Source: Brevibacterium senegalense
GTDB lineage: Bacteria; Actinomycetota; Actinomycetes; Actinomycetales; Brevibacteriaceae
Length of the DNA stretch: 64,000 nt
NCBI RefSeq assembly: GCF_000285835.1
Contig: NZ_HE978603.1
Coordinates: 250,915-314,914, forward strand
Direction: 5' to 3'
The position numbers and the translations under genes are program-made. Position 1 is the stretch's first letter, and every line of letters begins with the position of its first letter. Shown in pieces: positions 41,348-50,546 of the stretch. The notes below the pieces were generated by a model. It ran no database searches. It saw only the letters and a program-made list of their open reading frames with translations, and had not been told where the DNA came from.

Positions 41348-42895
41348 TCAGGCCCCCATTTCCAGGTCGCCCACGGCCTTCGCCCGGATGCGCGTCGCGT
41401 TGCCGGGCAGATACGGGATGGGGACCTCGTCGAAGTCGATGATGGACACGGTCGACGGCTTGGCACCGGCCGCCACGGCCAGGTCGACGGCCTCGGCGCG
41501 GACCTCGGCGATCTTCGCCTCGCGCTCACCGGCGCTGAATGCGTAGACCTTGTCGATCTCACCGCCCACCTGGGCGATCGAGGCACCGATCGCGTTGGCG
41601 ACCGCATAGTTCTCCGGCCGGGTGACCGCACCGAACAGGGGAAGGGTGTCCGGCAGCAGGATGGAGCCGCCACCCACCACCACGACGGGAATGGGGTCAG
41701 GAGATGTGCGCATCCGGTCGACGGCCTCGGCGATCCGCTCTGCGATCCGGCTCAGTACGCGCTGCACGAAGGCGGGGTCCAGGTGGGCGACCTTCGAAGG
41801 GTCGCCGATCGACGCGGCACCGGACGCGACCGCGATGTCCGTGGCGGTGAGGGTCGAGCCGCCGAAGACCAGGGCCTCCTCCGTGAGCCGGTAGCCGACG
41901 GACTCCGGGCCCACCTCCGCGGTCTCCACGTCGACGATGCTGCCGCCCCCGATCCCGATCGACAGGACGTCGGGCATGCGGAAGTTCGTGCGGATCCCGG
42001 CGACCTTGACCTCGTTCGCGGTCTCACGCGGGAAGCCGTTAATGAGCAGACCGATGTCTGCGGTGGTGCCTCCCACGTCCACAACCGCGCAGGTGTCCAG
42101 GCCGGAGGTGAGTGCGGCGCCGCGCATGGAGTTCGTGGGGCCGGAGGCGAAGGTGGCCACCGGGTACCGGCGGACGTACTCCTCGTCCATGAGCGTGCCG
42201 TCGTTCTGGCTCAGGTAGATCGGAGCGTCGATTCCCTGCTTGCGCACGGCGGCGGCCAGGCCGTCGACGATCTCCGAGGCGAGCTCGCGCAGGGCGGCGT
42301 TGATGATCGTCGCGTTCTCGCGCTCCAGTAGGCCGATCCGGCCGATCTCGTGGGACAGCGAGATCGCGACGTCGTCTCCCAGTTCCTCCGAGATGATCCG
42401 GGCTGCCTCGACCTCCAGGTCGTGGTTGACGGGGCTGAAGACGGAGGACACCGCGACGGACCGGATGCCGTGGGCCGCCATGTCGCGGGCGTGCTCGCGC
42501 AGCTCGTCCGGATCGAGAGGGGAGATCGGGCGGCCGTCGAACTCGTAGCCGCCGTGGGCCAGGTAGACCTGCGCCTGGATAGCCTCGGAGAGGTTCTGAG
42601 GCCAGTCGACCAGCGGGGGCAGCGCCCGGGTGGCGGGCAGTCCCAGGCGCAGTGCGGCGGTGGGTGCCAGGCGCTTGGCCTGGACGAGTGCGTTGATGAA
42701 GTGCGTCGTGCCGATCATGACGGACTCGATGTCCGCATCGTCGAACGGGTGGTCGGACCGCAGGCCCTCGATCGCCTCGATGATCCCCGTCGTGACGTCT
42801 GCTGTGGTGGAGTGCTTGATGCCGGTGAGGGTCCGGGTGCCGTCCATGAGAACGGCGTCCGTGTTGGTGCCACCCACGTCGATGCCGATGTGCAT
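41348..42895 (-). CDS. Hydantoinase/oxoprolinase family protein (HyuA-like)
   Basis: The 515-residue protein is of the ATP-dependent hydantoinase A/oxoprolinase family with an actin-like ATPase fold. HIGIDVGGTNTDAVLMDG is phosphate loop 1, VMIGTTHFINALVQAKRLA follows, CAVVDVGGTTADIGLLING is phosphate loop 2, and LSIGIGGGSIVDV lies near the middle. It would open a cyclic amide ring using ATP. ATG 42895 follows AGAGGAG. The usual HyuB partner is absent; instead three DUF917 genes follow, a known alternative arrangement. It comes second in the operon after the NCS1 permease. Confidence 0.9.
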   Translation of the reverse strand: MHIGIDVGGTNTDAVLMDGTRTLTGIKHSTTADVTTGIIEAIEGLRSDHPFDDADIESVMIGTTHFINALVQAKRLAPTAALRLGLPATRALPPLVDWPQNLSEAIQAQVYLAHGGYEFDGRPISPLDPDELREHARDMAAHGIRSVAVSSVFSPVNHDLEVEAARIISEELGDDVAISLSHEIGRIGLLERENATIINAALRELASEIVDGLAAAVRKQGIDAPIYLSQNDGTLMDEEYVRRYPVATFASGPTNSMRGAALTSGLDTCAVVDVGGTTADIGLLINGFPRETANEVKVAGIRTNFRMPDVLSIGIGGGSIVDVETAEVGPESVGYRLTEEALVFGGSTLTATDIAVASGAASIGDPSKVAHLDPAFVQRVLSRIAERIAEAVDRMRTSPDPIPVVVVGGGSILLPDTLPLFGAVTRPENYAVANAIGASIAQVGGEIDKVYAFSAGEREAKIAEVRAEAVDLAVAAGAKPSTVSIIDFDEVPIPYLPGNATRIRAKAVGDLEMGA

Positions 42896-42996
42896 GCTGA
42901 ATGCTCCTCTGAAGTGTTGTGTCTGAGGTGTGGAGCCCGTCGAGGGCTGAGGTGTGAGTCGCCTGGCGGAGTCACTGTCGCGCAAGCGGCCGGGGA

Positions 42997-44370
42997 TCAC
43001 GCGCTGCGAGGCGCCACTGTCTCGTCAGGAGCAGTGGCCTCAGCGGCGGCGCGAAGCCGCGTGGGCGCATGGCCCAGCCCGCGGACCCAGCCCAGCTTGC
43101 CGGCGATGATGTAGAGGACCATCGAGGTGGCCAGCGACAGCAGCGGCGGGATGCCCCAGGTGACGAAGTAGCCCAGCACCGCGGAGACGAACCAGATGAT
43201 GAGAGTGGCGGGGACCCACCGGGGAGCGGCTACGGGTAGCACCCCCCGGACGCGGGACTCGTCGAGGTCGGCCCGCCAGCGCTTGACGATGAAGTACTCC
43301 GCGACCATGATGCCCGCGATCGGGGGGAAGGCGACGCCAAGGACGGTGAGGAAGTCGGTGAAGCGGCCCAGGATGCCAGCTGCGGCCAGCACAGAACCCA
43401 CGACGCCCAGCACGATGGTGGCCGAGACGCGGTTGAGGTCGCGGCGGAGCACCGTGGAGAAGAAGTTCACCAGGCCCAGAGTCGACGAGTAGAGGTTCCA
43501 GTCGTTGATCTTCAGGGTGCCCGAGATGATGATCAACAGGCCGACGAAGCCCACGGACGACGTCACGATCGCGACGATGTCGCCGCTGAGTGCGGCGTGC
43601 GACAGCAGCACGCCCGCCATGCCGATGACGACCTCGCCCAGGGTCACGCCCACGACGGTCTGCTTGACGACGTCGCCGGCGGAGCGGTTGAAGCGGGTCA
43701 TGTCAGAGGTGATGATCGCACCGACGATGAGGCCGCCGGCCACGATCGCGGTTCCCGCAGCAATGCTCATGGTGGGACCAGGCGCGGGCATCGTCATGAG
43801 CTCCATGAAGTCGTGCTGGGTGAGCTCGCTGATGACGGCCCAGCCCACCAGGATGAGGAACAGCGGGACGGTGATGTTCGCCAGCCACTGCATGCCCACG
43901 AAGCCCACCGCAACGATCGCGGTGACGGCCAGGCCGAAGAGCAGGCTCCACAGCCACATCGGCATGACACCCGGCATGAGGGTGTTGAGCGACTCTGCGG
44001 AGATCGCGGACTGGATGCCGAACCAGCCGATGAGGCTGATGCCGATCGCCAGGCCAACAAGCGAGGCGCCGATCTCTCCGAAGCCGGTCCAGCGGGCCAG
44101 GAGCGAGGTGTTGAGCCCCTCCTTCTGCCCGATGATGCCGACGATGACGATGATGACCTCGAGCAGGACGGAGCCCAGGATCAAGGCGAGGAACGCCTCA
44201 CCGGCCGTCATCGCATAGCCCAGCGTCGCGCCCAGGAGGAACTGGGAGAGGGCGGAGACCTGGCCGAAGCGCTGGACGGCGATGCCGAACCAGTGCTTCT
44301 GCTTGTCGGGTGTCACGCGCGCGAGCGCGAAATCATCAGCGTGCTCCTTGGCACGTACGTCATCAGCCAT
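42997..44370 (-). CDS. NCS1-family permease (cytosine/hydantoin/allantoin type)
   Basis: The 457-residue protein has 12 membrane segments. TPDKQKHWFGIAVQRFGQVS at the first helix, GWFGIQSAISAESLNTLMPG (substrate-site Trp and Gln region of helix 3), MTRFNRSAGDVVKQ and NDWNLYSSTLGLVNFFS are features of CodB-like NCS1 carriers. It brings in nucleobases, hydantoins or related heterocycles with Na+ or H+. ATG 44370 follows AAAGGA. It is first of the operon. The operon's ring-opening genes suggest a hydantoin-like or lactam substrate, but identity is not shown. Confidence 0.88.
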   Translation of the reverse strand: MADDVRAKEHADDFALARVTPDKQKHWFGIAVQRFGQVSALSQFLLGATLGYAMTAGEAFLALILGSVLLEVIIVIVGIIGQKEGLNTSLLARWTGFGEIGASLVGLAIGISLIGWFGIQSAISAESLNTLMPGVMPMWLWSLLFGLAVTAIVAVGFVGMQWLANITVPLFLILVGWAVISELTQHDFMELMTMPAPGPTMSIAAGTAIVAGGLIVGAIITSDMTRFNRSAGDVVKQTVVGVTLGEVVIGMAGVLLSHAALSGDIVAIVTSSVGFVGLLIIISGTLKINDWNLYSSTLGLVNFFSTVLRRDLNRVSATIVLGVVGSVLAAAGILGRFTDFLTVLGVAFPPIAGIMVAEYFIVKRWRADLDESRVRGVLPVAAPRWVPATLIIWFVSAVLGYFVTWGIPPLLSLATSMVLYIIAGKLGWVRGLGHAPTRLRAAAEATAPDETVAPRSA

Positions 44371-44621
44371 CGGCGGTCCTTTGCAAGCGATGTGACCCAG
44401 AGCAGCCGGCGCGGAAACCGCGCTGCGGTGGGTTCGGACCAGAACAGTGTTGCGCGCGACACAGTGCACGCGAAATGGTCATGATGCACTGATTAGCCCG
44501 ACCGATGTGCGCCTCGCACAGACGTGCAGGTCTCCACGCTGCCGACGATCTTTACCCGGCTACCCACACGTCCATTTGAGCATTTAAGTCTCCGACCACC
44601 CCGCGCCACCAATGTCGAGCC
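44371..44621. promoter_or_regulatory. Promoter region of the NCS1-HyuA-DUF917 operon
   Basis: The 251 bases between the permease start and the decayed res gene hold no gene. The part next to the permease is GC-rich, and the far half (44480-44620) is AT-richer. GTGCA-type half sites recur around 44463-44490. No exact operator can be named. The composition change toward 44600 marks the edge of the defence island. Confidence 0.4.
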
Positions 44622-47600
44622 TTAAAGCCTCCAGTTGCTCGGGACCGCAACCGCGTAGTCCGGAACGCCGATCGCCTTGAAGTGCTGACTGGCGGCCATG
44701 ATCTTCGCGTTCTCTGTCGGGCGGCGTTTGTTCTCGTCGTCCGCACTCTTCGTCTCGCGGATCATGTAGACACGTTCTTCGCCCTGCTCGTGCTTGACGA
44801 TCGCCCAGTCGGGGTTATACGGGCCAACTGGAGTATCGATTTTGAACCTGTCCGGCAACTTCATGAAGAACTTTATGTCTTCACGACTGTCCAGCAGTTC
44901 AGCAAACAGCCGTTCAGGCTCCGAGTCAAAACCACATAGTCGAAAATCGATTTGCTGTCGTTCTCAACCTTATACATCTGATCAAGAAAGCGCTCTTTTT
45001 TCGCTTCTCCGTCTGAGCGAAGCTCGCGGAACTCATAGACTGATCCCGCAATCTTCTCATACTGGACACCTTCGACCACAAGTTTCGCAAGCTCGGTCTG
45101 CATGATCCGCTTCGCCAAGGTGATGAAATCGTTGGGATTGTCAATGAACTCCCCCAACCTTTCTGTGCCAACGAGAATATCGACGATCGTCTTGCGCGTC
45201 AATGAGGTCGATTCCTGGAGTTCACTGACGATGTCAGGCAAGTCGTAGCTTCCCTTCAGATTCACCGACCGAGAACCGATCTCGCCCCCCCTTCGCCCCG
45301 CCACGCAGCACCTTGACACCCGCGCGCGTCACCTCGATCCGCAACGGCTCGATCGCTGGCGCGCCTTTGATCGCCTCGATGGAATTGTCAATGATTCTCT
45401 GCCGGTCGACGTTGACCTTGTAGGTAGTGCGTTGGCTGATTGCCTCCCAAAACTTCTCAAACTCAGGGTTAGCATACAACTCTTTGTTAAACCTGCGGCC
45501 ACGGCGGTTTACGATTGGCTTAATATACTTTCCCATATTCGCGCGGCTCATCAACTCAATGATCTCGGACTCGTATTGCGCATAACCTTGAGGCAGGTCG
45601 AGCGTGAACCCCGCTACGTTCGGCTGAAACTTCGAAGTCACGGCACCGTCGTCGATAAAGCCCTTTGCATCCAGGAAGTTCCAAACATCCACAGAACGCT
45701 CATATCCAAACATCTCATCAGTTGTGATCCCCGTGGCATCCAGCAGCGGGATCCGGGAGAACTCCGCCTTGCGCACACGCCCGATCTCAACACCCGCATC
45801 CTTGTATTCCTTCTGGAGCGCGTCGGCGTAATGTTTGTACGACTCGTTCGCCACCACGGTCAGCGTCGCGATGCCACGATCGGCAACACGTCGTAGCCGC
45901 CTTCGCTCTTCGCGACCGGCAGACGTAGACCACGCCCGAGCGTCTGGCGCCGTTCCGTCTCCGCGCCCATTTCGCGGAGGGTACAGATCTGGAAGACGTT
46001 CGGATTGTCCCAGCCCTCGCGCAAGGCAGAGTGGCTGAAGATGAACCGTGTCGGTTCGTTCTCGTCGAGCAGGCGTTCCTTGTCCTGCATGATCAGCTCG
46101 TAAGCGTCGTCGTCGGCCTTGGTGGTGCCGGACGTATCCTGGAACGTATCGGCGGCGCCCTTCTTGCCCTTGAGGACAGAGAAGTAGCCGCGACGCAACT
46201 CGGCCGGATCCTGCGGGAGCAACTCCTGCGACTGCGGCGACTTGGCACGCTCCTCGCGGAACAGCTCGTCGAACCACTGCACAAACTGACCGTTCGCATC
46301 GTTGTTGTTCGAGCCGTCGCCGAGAAAGCCCTCGACCTTGTCTATGAAGAAGAGGCTGAGGACCTTGATGCCCTTGGGGCGCAACTGGGTCTCCTTGCGC
46401 AGGTGCTCCTTGATCGTCTCGCGGATCATCTCCTTGTAGATCGCGCCCGACGATCCTCCGATGCTCTCTCCCTGATACAGGTAGCCGTGCAGCGTCAGGT
46501 CGACGCACGCGGGCTCGATACTCATCTCGTTGACGCGCCAACCGTCGTACTGCGCGTTGCCTGTAAGTCGAGCGTCGGATAATTCCCGGTTCTGGTTCTG
46601 CTTGACCGTCACCACCCGGCGTTCGAGTGAGCCGTCAGCCTTGCGACACGACAGCTCCAGCCGGGCAACCCAGCCCTTGTCGTTTTTGACTTCGACCAGC
46701 TTGATGTACGGCGTCGCATCGGCGCCTTGCTGCTGCACATCGGCCACCACGATTTGCTTCACCAGACCGAGATCGTGCGCGTCGACCGGATCCAGCCGAT
46801 AGACGACGTTGCGGAGCTTCTTATGCGTCGCGCTGTAGCGCAGCGTGAATACCGGGTCCAGTTCGCTCACCGCCGACTGCGAGAGCAGGGATTCCATGTT
46901 CTGTGGCTCGTCCATGATGACGACGGGATGCGTCGCCTTTAGGTAGTCGATTGGTTTGAGGCCGTTCAGCTTGTCGCGCGTCTGGTGGATGATGCGCGTC
47001 GCCGCGTTTCCACGGATCGAGTCGATCGTCATGACCATGATCTGGACGTTGGTCGACGTCGCGAACGACTGCACTTCCTCGGCCGTCTTACCGCTGTAGA
47101 CCGACGAGTCGAAGGTGATGTTGCGCTTCTTATACAGGTTCTCGAAATGCGAGCGCATCAAGCGGATGCTGGTGTTCACGCCCTCACGGATCGCCACACT
47201 CGGCACGAGGATGACGAACTTCGTGAAGTTGTACCGCTCGGCCAGCTCGAAGATTGTGCGGAGGTACACGTAAGTCTTACCCGTACCCGTCTCCATCTCG
47301 ATATCGAAGTCGAGCGCTGAGTCGTCAAAGAGCTTCGAGGCGACCTCGAGGCCATTCTTGTCCTGCACGCGCTGCAGGTTCGCCAGCACCGTGTCGCGGT
47401 CGAGCACCAGACGGTTTCCAACGGCACCGACCTCCCGCGAAAGGTCGAGGTCGAGCGTCGCATTCTCCGTCTCAGCGGGAGCGGCTACCTGGCCGCGAAG
47501 CATCGTCTCAAGCTTCTCAGCGTCCTTCGGCTGCCGGTCGAACAGGTCGACGACGGACTTAATCGCGTCGAGCTGGTAGGGCTGACTGGCGTCGAACTTG

Positions 47601-47629
47601 AATCCGCTGCTAGGTGTGTTGTCTCCCAT
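44622..47629 (-). pseudogene. Type III restriction enzyme subunit Res, three frameshifts
   Basis: Joined across frames, this is a full Res of about 1000 residues. The helicase start has DASQPYQLDAIKSVVDLFDR, the METGTGKTYVYLRT ATP-binding loop, the VVIMDEPQNME box II and TLGRGLRLPVA motif VI. The nuclease end has YNPDWAIV and YMIRETKS, a PD-ExK pair. The frame breaks near 45880, at a 7-C run (45286-45292) and at a 4-A run (44928-44931). Each break is followed by clearly homologous sequence in another frame. Two breaks lie in homopolymers, so sequencing error is possible, but three in one gene beside a split mod gene argue for decay. Confidence 0.8.
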
Positions 47630-47631
47630 GA

Positions 47632-49185
47632 TCAAGCCGTCCAAAGTTCGATGCTCTTGCTCTTGCAGAGCTGAGCTAGGTTGGTTTTGAGTTGGTCGTC
47701 ACCCTGGAATGCGTCCTCGAGAACGATAAGTCGAACAGGTTCCGCGTCCACCACTGCCTGCAGCTGCTCGAGCGTCGGCTTTACCCGCTCGTCCAGATAG
47801 GCGAGCACGATGCCGTCGCCCACCGAGTGCAGGCCCAGGCCGGCCACGTCGACTGGAGCGATCCGTTCGGTCAGCGAGTAACCCTGCTTAAGAAGGATCT
47901 CTGTGAGGAGATCGTCTGTCGAAGCTTCGTCTGCGCTGCTTGACTCGCGAAGATCGAATAAATGTTGCTCGAGTTGATTGCGGTCGACGTCGCTCGACAC
48001 ATTCCACTTCGAGAAGTTGGTATCTGTAAGCGCGAACGCTCTGAATCCTGCATCAAGTGACTGTTCAGAAGCCAGGTCCGCGGAAACCGCTTCTCCCGCT
48101 CGCCGTAGACGCGCGCGGGCGATTTCTGCAACCGTATCAAACCCAGCGTCTCGTGCCACGGAGCCGTTGGGTGTCGGCTCAGGAAGTTGTACCGCAATCC
48201 ACTGACGAGCGCCTCTATCGCGGAGCTGCGCCAACCACGCCCCATGCGCCGTGCTTCCTGACCCCGCAAAAAAATCAAGTATGATATCGCCAGCTCCACT
48301 TCCAGCTTCGATGAAATCGGCGAGTAAGAAAGGTGACTTTGGCGCCTGAAAAATCTTTCCCGTACCGCCAAACAAGTCATTAAACGCACGCTGACCGGAA
48401 TCGGTCGTATGCTCCTTCTCAGCGAGCAACGACTTCAACTTTCGCCGCGCCCCTTCAGCATACTCCTTCACGAAAATTTGGATTCGACAACCAGCCTCAC
48501 GCCCAACTAGTGACTCGGACTCGGCAGTTGCCTTGGGCCGTCCCCATGTCCAGCAGCCCTCGAAACCGTCGTTCCACAGCGGGAAGACCTCAGTGCGATC
48601 AGCAGCTCCTTCCGTGTACACCTTTCCCGCTGGGTCGACATAAAGTGGATAGTACTGATTCGGTCGATTGAAGCGACCAAACTCCCGGTGCGAGTTGCGC
48701 AGGCCCAGCGTTCGGTACATTCCACGCTCATCTTTGTAAGGGTACTCAGACTCCAGCTGCTCGCGTGGCTTCGCTATCGACAACGCGCCTACGGGCAATT
48801 CTCTCTTAGAGTAAACCAATGCATATTCGTGGTTTGTTGCGAAGTGCTTATCTTGCGCTCGGCCACGGGGATTATTCAGAACGGCGAGCTGCGCAACAAA
48901 GCTCGACTCCCCGAACACTTCATCGAGCATCTGACGAAGATGGCCGACTTCGTTCTCGTCAATAGACACGAAAATTACGCCGTCGTCAGTCAACAGATTC
49001 CGCGCGAGCTTTAGTCGCGGGTACATCATGTTGAGCCAGTTGGAATGGTAGCGCCCCTCGGTGTCAGCGTTGGTCGAGAGCTTCTTACCCTCCTCGTTGA
49101 CCTGGCGCGTCCACTCGAGGTAGGTATCGAGGCCCTCTTTGTAGTTGTCCGGGTAGACGAAGTCTTTGCCCGTGTTGTACGGAGG
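47632..49185 (-). pseudogene. Type III DNA methyltransferase Mod, C-terminal part (interrupted)
   Basis: The frame is open from about 49184 and begins inside motif IV: PPYNTGKDFVYPDNYKEGL. It continues with the target-recognition region and motif I DFFAGSGSTAHGAW, which comes after motif IV as in beta-class N6-adenine methyltransferases. The N-terminal 123 codons are found 13 kb away at 62161-62529. A start at ATG 49029 would lack motif IV and could not methylate. It sits two bases before the res start, so mod-res was an operon. The gene is inactivated by the mobile element. Confidence 0.88.
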
Positions 49186-49211
49186 TTCCCTCTATCGTTC
49201 GGATGTGTTGC
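49186..49211. repeat. Left terminal inverted repeat of the element
   Basis: Read inward, the sequence TTCCCTCTATCGTTCGGATG plus TGTTGC aligns with the right end (62160 to 62137) at about 15 of the first 21 positions. It then shares TGTTGC after a two-base offset. The preceding bases TACGGAGG belong to mod with a changed core (expected GGCGG). Confidence 0.65.
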
Positions 49212-49268
49212 ACTCGCGCTGCTCGACCCCTCTTCCTACCTCGAGGCTCGGCGTCGGGGGCCTGACTG

Positions 49269-50546
49269 TCACTGGTGTGTTGAGCCCTCGATGGAGTGCA
49301 GGTACTGAACGCCGCCCTGGTTGACCACGTCTAGGGCCACCTCACGGAGCTGATCGACGAAGGCATCAGTTCCCGTTCCTGTGTTGACAACCGCCTCTAC
49401 AGGGACGAATTGATAGATCGGGGAGGCGTACTCGGGGTCCAGATAGTGGCCCCCCAGGTGACGATCCGGGATACGCAGCAGGATCGGGATGTCCGATTGC
49501 CGACGAAAGTCGATGGCCGTCTCATAGGCGGACAAGCCGAGTTCACCAGCGGTCAGCCGAACCAACGCAAGAAAGTCTGCGATGAAGGTCTCTACTCGAT
49601 CAGAAGCGACCTCATGAGGACCGAAGAAGGTGTTGGCACCGCCCCTACCGTTACCCATCGCGGAAGCGAGGACCACGGTGCCGCTGTCGAAGATCTGAGC
49701 TTGTGCCTCCCTCCAGCGCGTCGTCTCACCGCTCCTGCCGAAGCCGGCCACCCATCGGCGAAGGCCGGGACGAGGGTTTGAGCGATCCAGCCACTCCAGA
49801 GGGTGAACCTTGACGTGGACCCACGAGTCAGCGAGTTTGAGAGCACCGTCCAGGACTGCTTGCACCTGCTCGCGTGCAAGTCGTTGAGAGTAGGTCGCTT
49901 CTCCAACCGGGCGGGCGATCGCCCCTATCCACAGGGCACCGTCGGGCTCGGGCCTGATGGCCTGGCCAAGGATCTCTCGCAACTCGGACTTGCGCTCACT
50001 TCGAGCATTGAATCGTGCCCGGTAGGCCGACTCAAGCATGCGTTCCGTCATCCAGGCGGTGTCTGGTCCGTTGCGATACGGCGCTCTGAAGCTGTCTCCG
50101 ACGAAGATTAGGTGCGGAGCCTCGTTGGTAGTAGGCACGACGACCGCCAGACCGTATCGCCTGCCGTCTGTGAATGTATGCACCGCGAGATTCAGGATCG
50201 GCGGCGATACACGGTTGAGAGCTACCCGACGCAGATCGCGCACATAGGTATCCGCGGAGAAGTCGGGCGAGACACCAGGGGCCTCGGCCGCGCGTGAGCC
50301 GTTGTCGCGGATACCGAAGACCAGCATCCCGCCGCCGGAGTTGGCCATCGCAGCGAGGTCCTTCGCGAGATCGGACTGCGCGAGAGCGGATGCCGACGGT
50401 GGATCGAGCTTGAAGTCGAGGTCTGCCTTCTCCTCGAGGTTCGCTTCGACGGCGGCATCGAGGAAGTTGATGGTGAGCGGCTCAGGGTCTCGACCTAGCC
50501 ATCGATGGAGCGGGGTGAACACTGAAGAAGTGGTCGAAGCGCTCAT
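49269..50546 (-). CDS. AlbA_2/Schlafen-type putative nucleic-acid-binding protein
   Basis: The protein has 425 residues. Residues 30-110 match the AlbA_2 (Schlafen-like) domain: EEKADLDFKLDPPSASALAQ, then DLAKDLAAMANSGGGMLVFG and a following IRDNG turn. The rest (about 200-425) is not recognised; it includes SYAxxx-like loops and VPVEAVVNTGTGTDAF. Such domains occur in regulators and in several anti-phage and translation-inhibiting proteins. The ATG overlaps the methyltransferase stop as ATGA. Last in the cargo operon, 58 bp from the element end; it may be a control or effector subunit of the system. Confidence 0.72.
   Translation of the reverse strand: MSASTTSSVFTPLHRWLGRDPEPLTINFLDAAVEANLEEKADLDFKLDPPSASALAQSDLAKDLAAMANSGGGMLVFGIRDNGSRAAEAPGVSPDFSADTYVRDLRRVALNRVSPPILNLAVHTFTDGRRYGLAVVVPTTNEAPHLIFVGDSFRAPYRNGPDTAWMTERMLESAYRARFNARSERKSELREILGQAIRPEPDGALWIGAIARPVGEATYSQRLAREQVQAVLDGALKLADSWVHVKVHPLEWLDRSNPRPGLRRWVAGFGRSGETTRWREAQAQIFDSGTVVLASAMGNGRGGANTFFGPHEVASDRVETFIADFLALVRLTAGELGLSAYETAIDFRRQSDIPILLRIPDRHLGGHYLDPEYASPIYQFVPVEAVVNTGTGTDAFVDQLREVALDVVNQGGVQYLHSIEGSTHQ

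Noticed and set aside
47632-49029. Intact methyltransferase starting at ATG 49029
   Set aside because: It would lack the DPPY catalytic motif. The frame stays open upstream to 49184 with clear homology (PPYNTGKDFVYPDNY), so this is the 3' part of a split gene.
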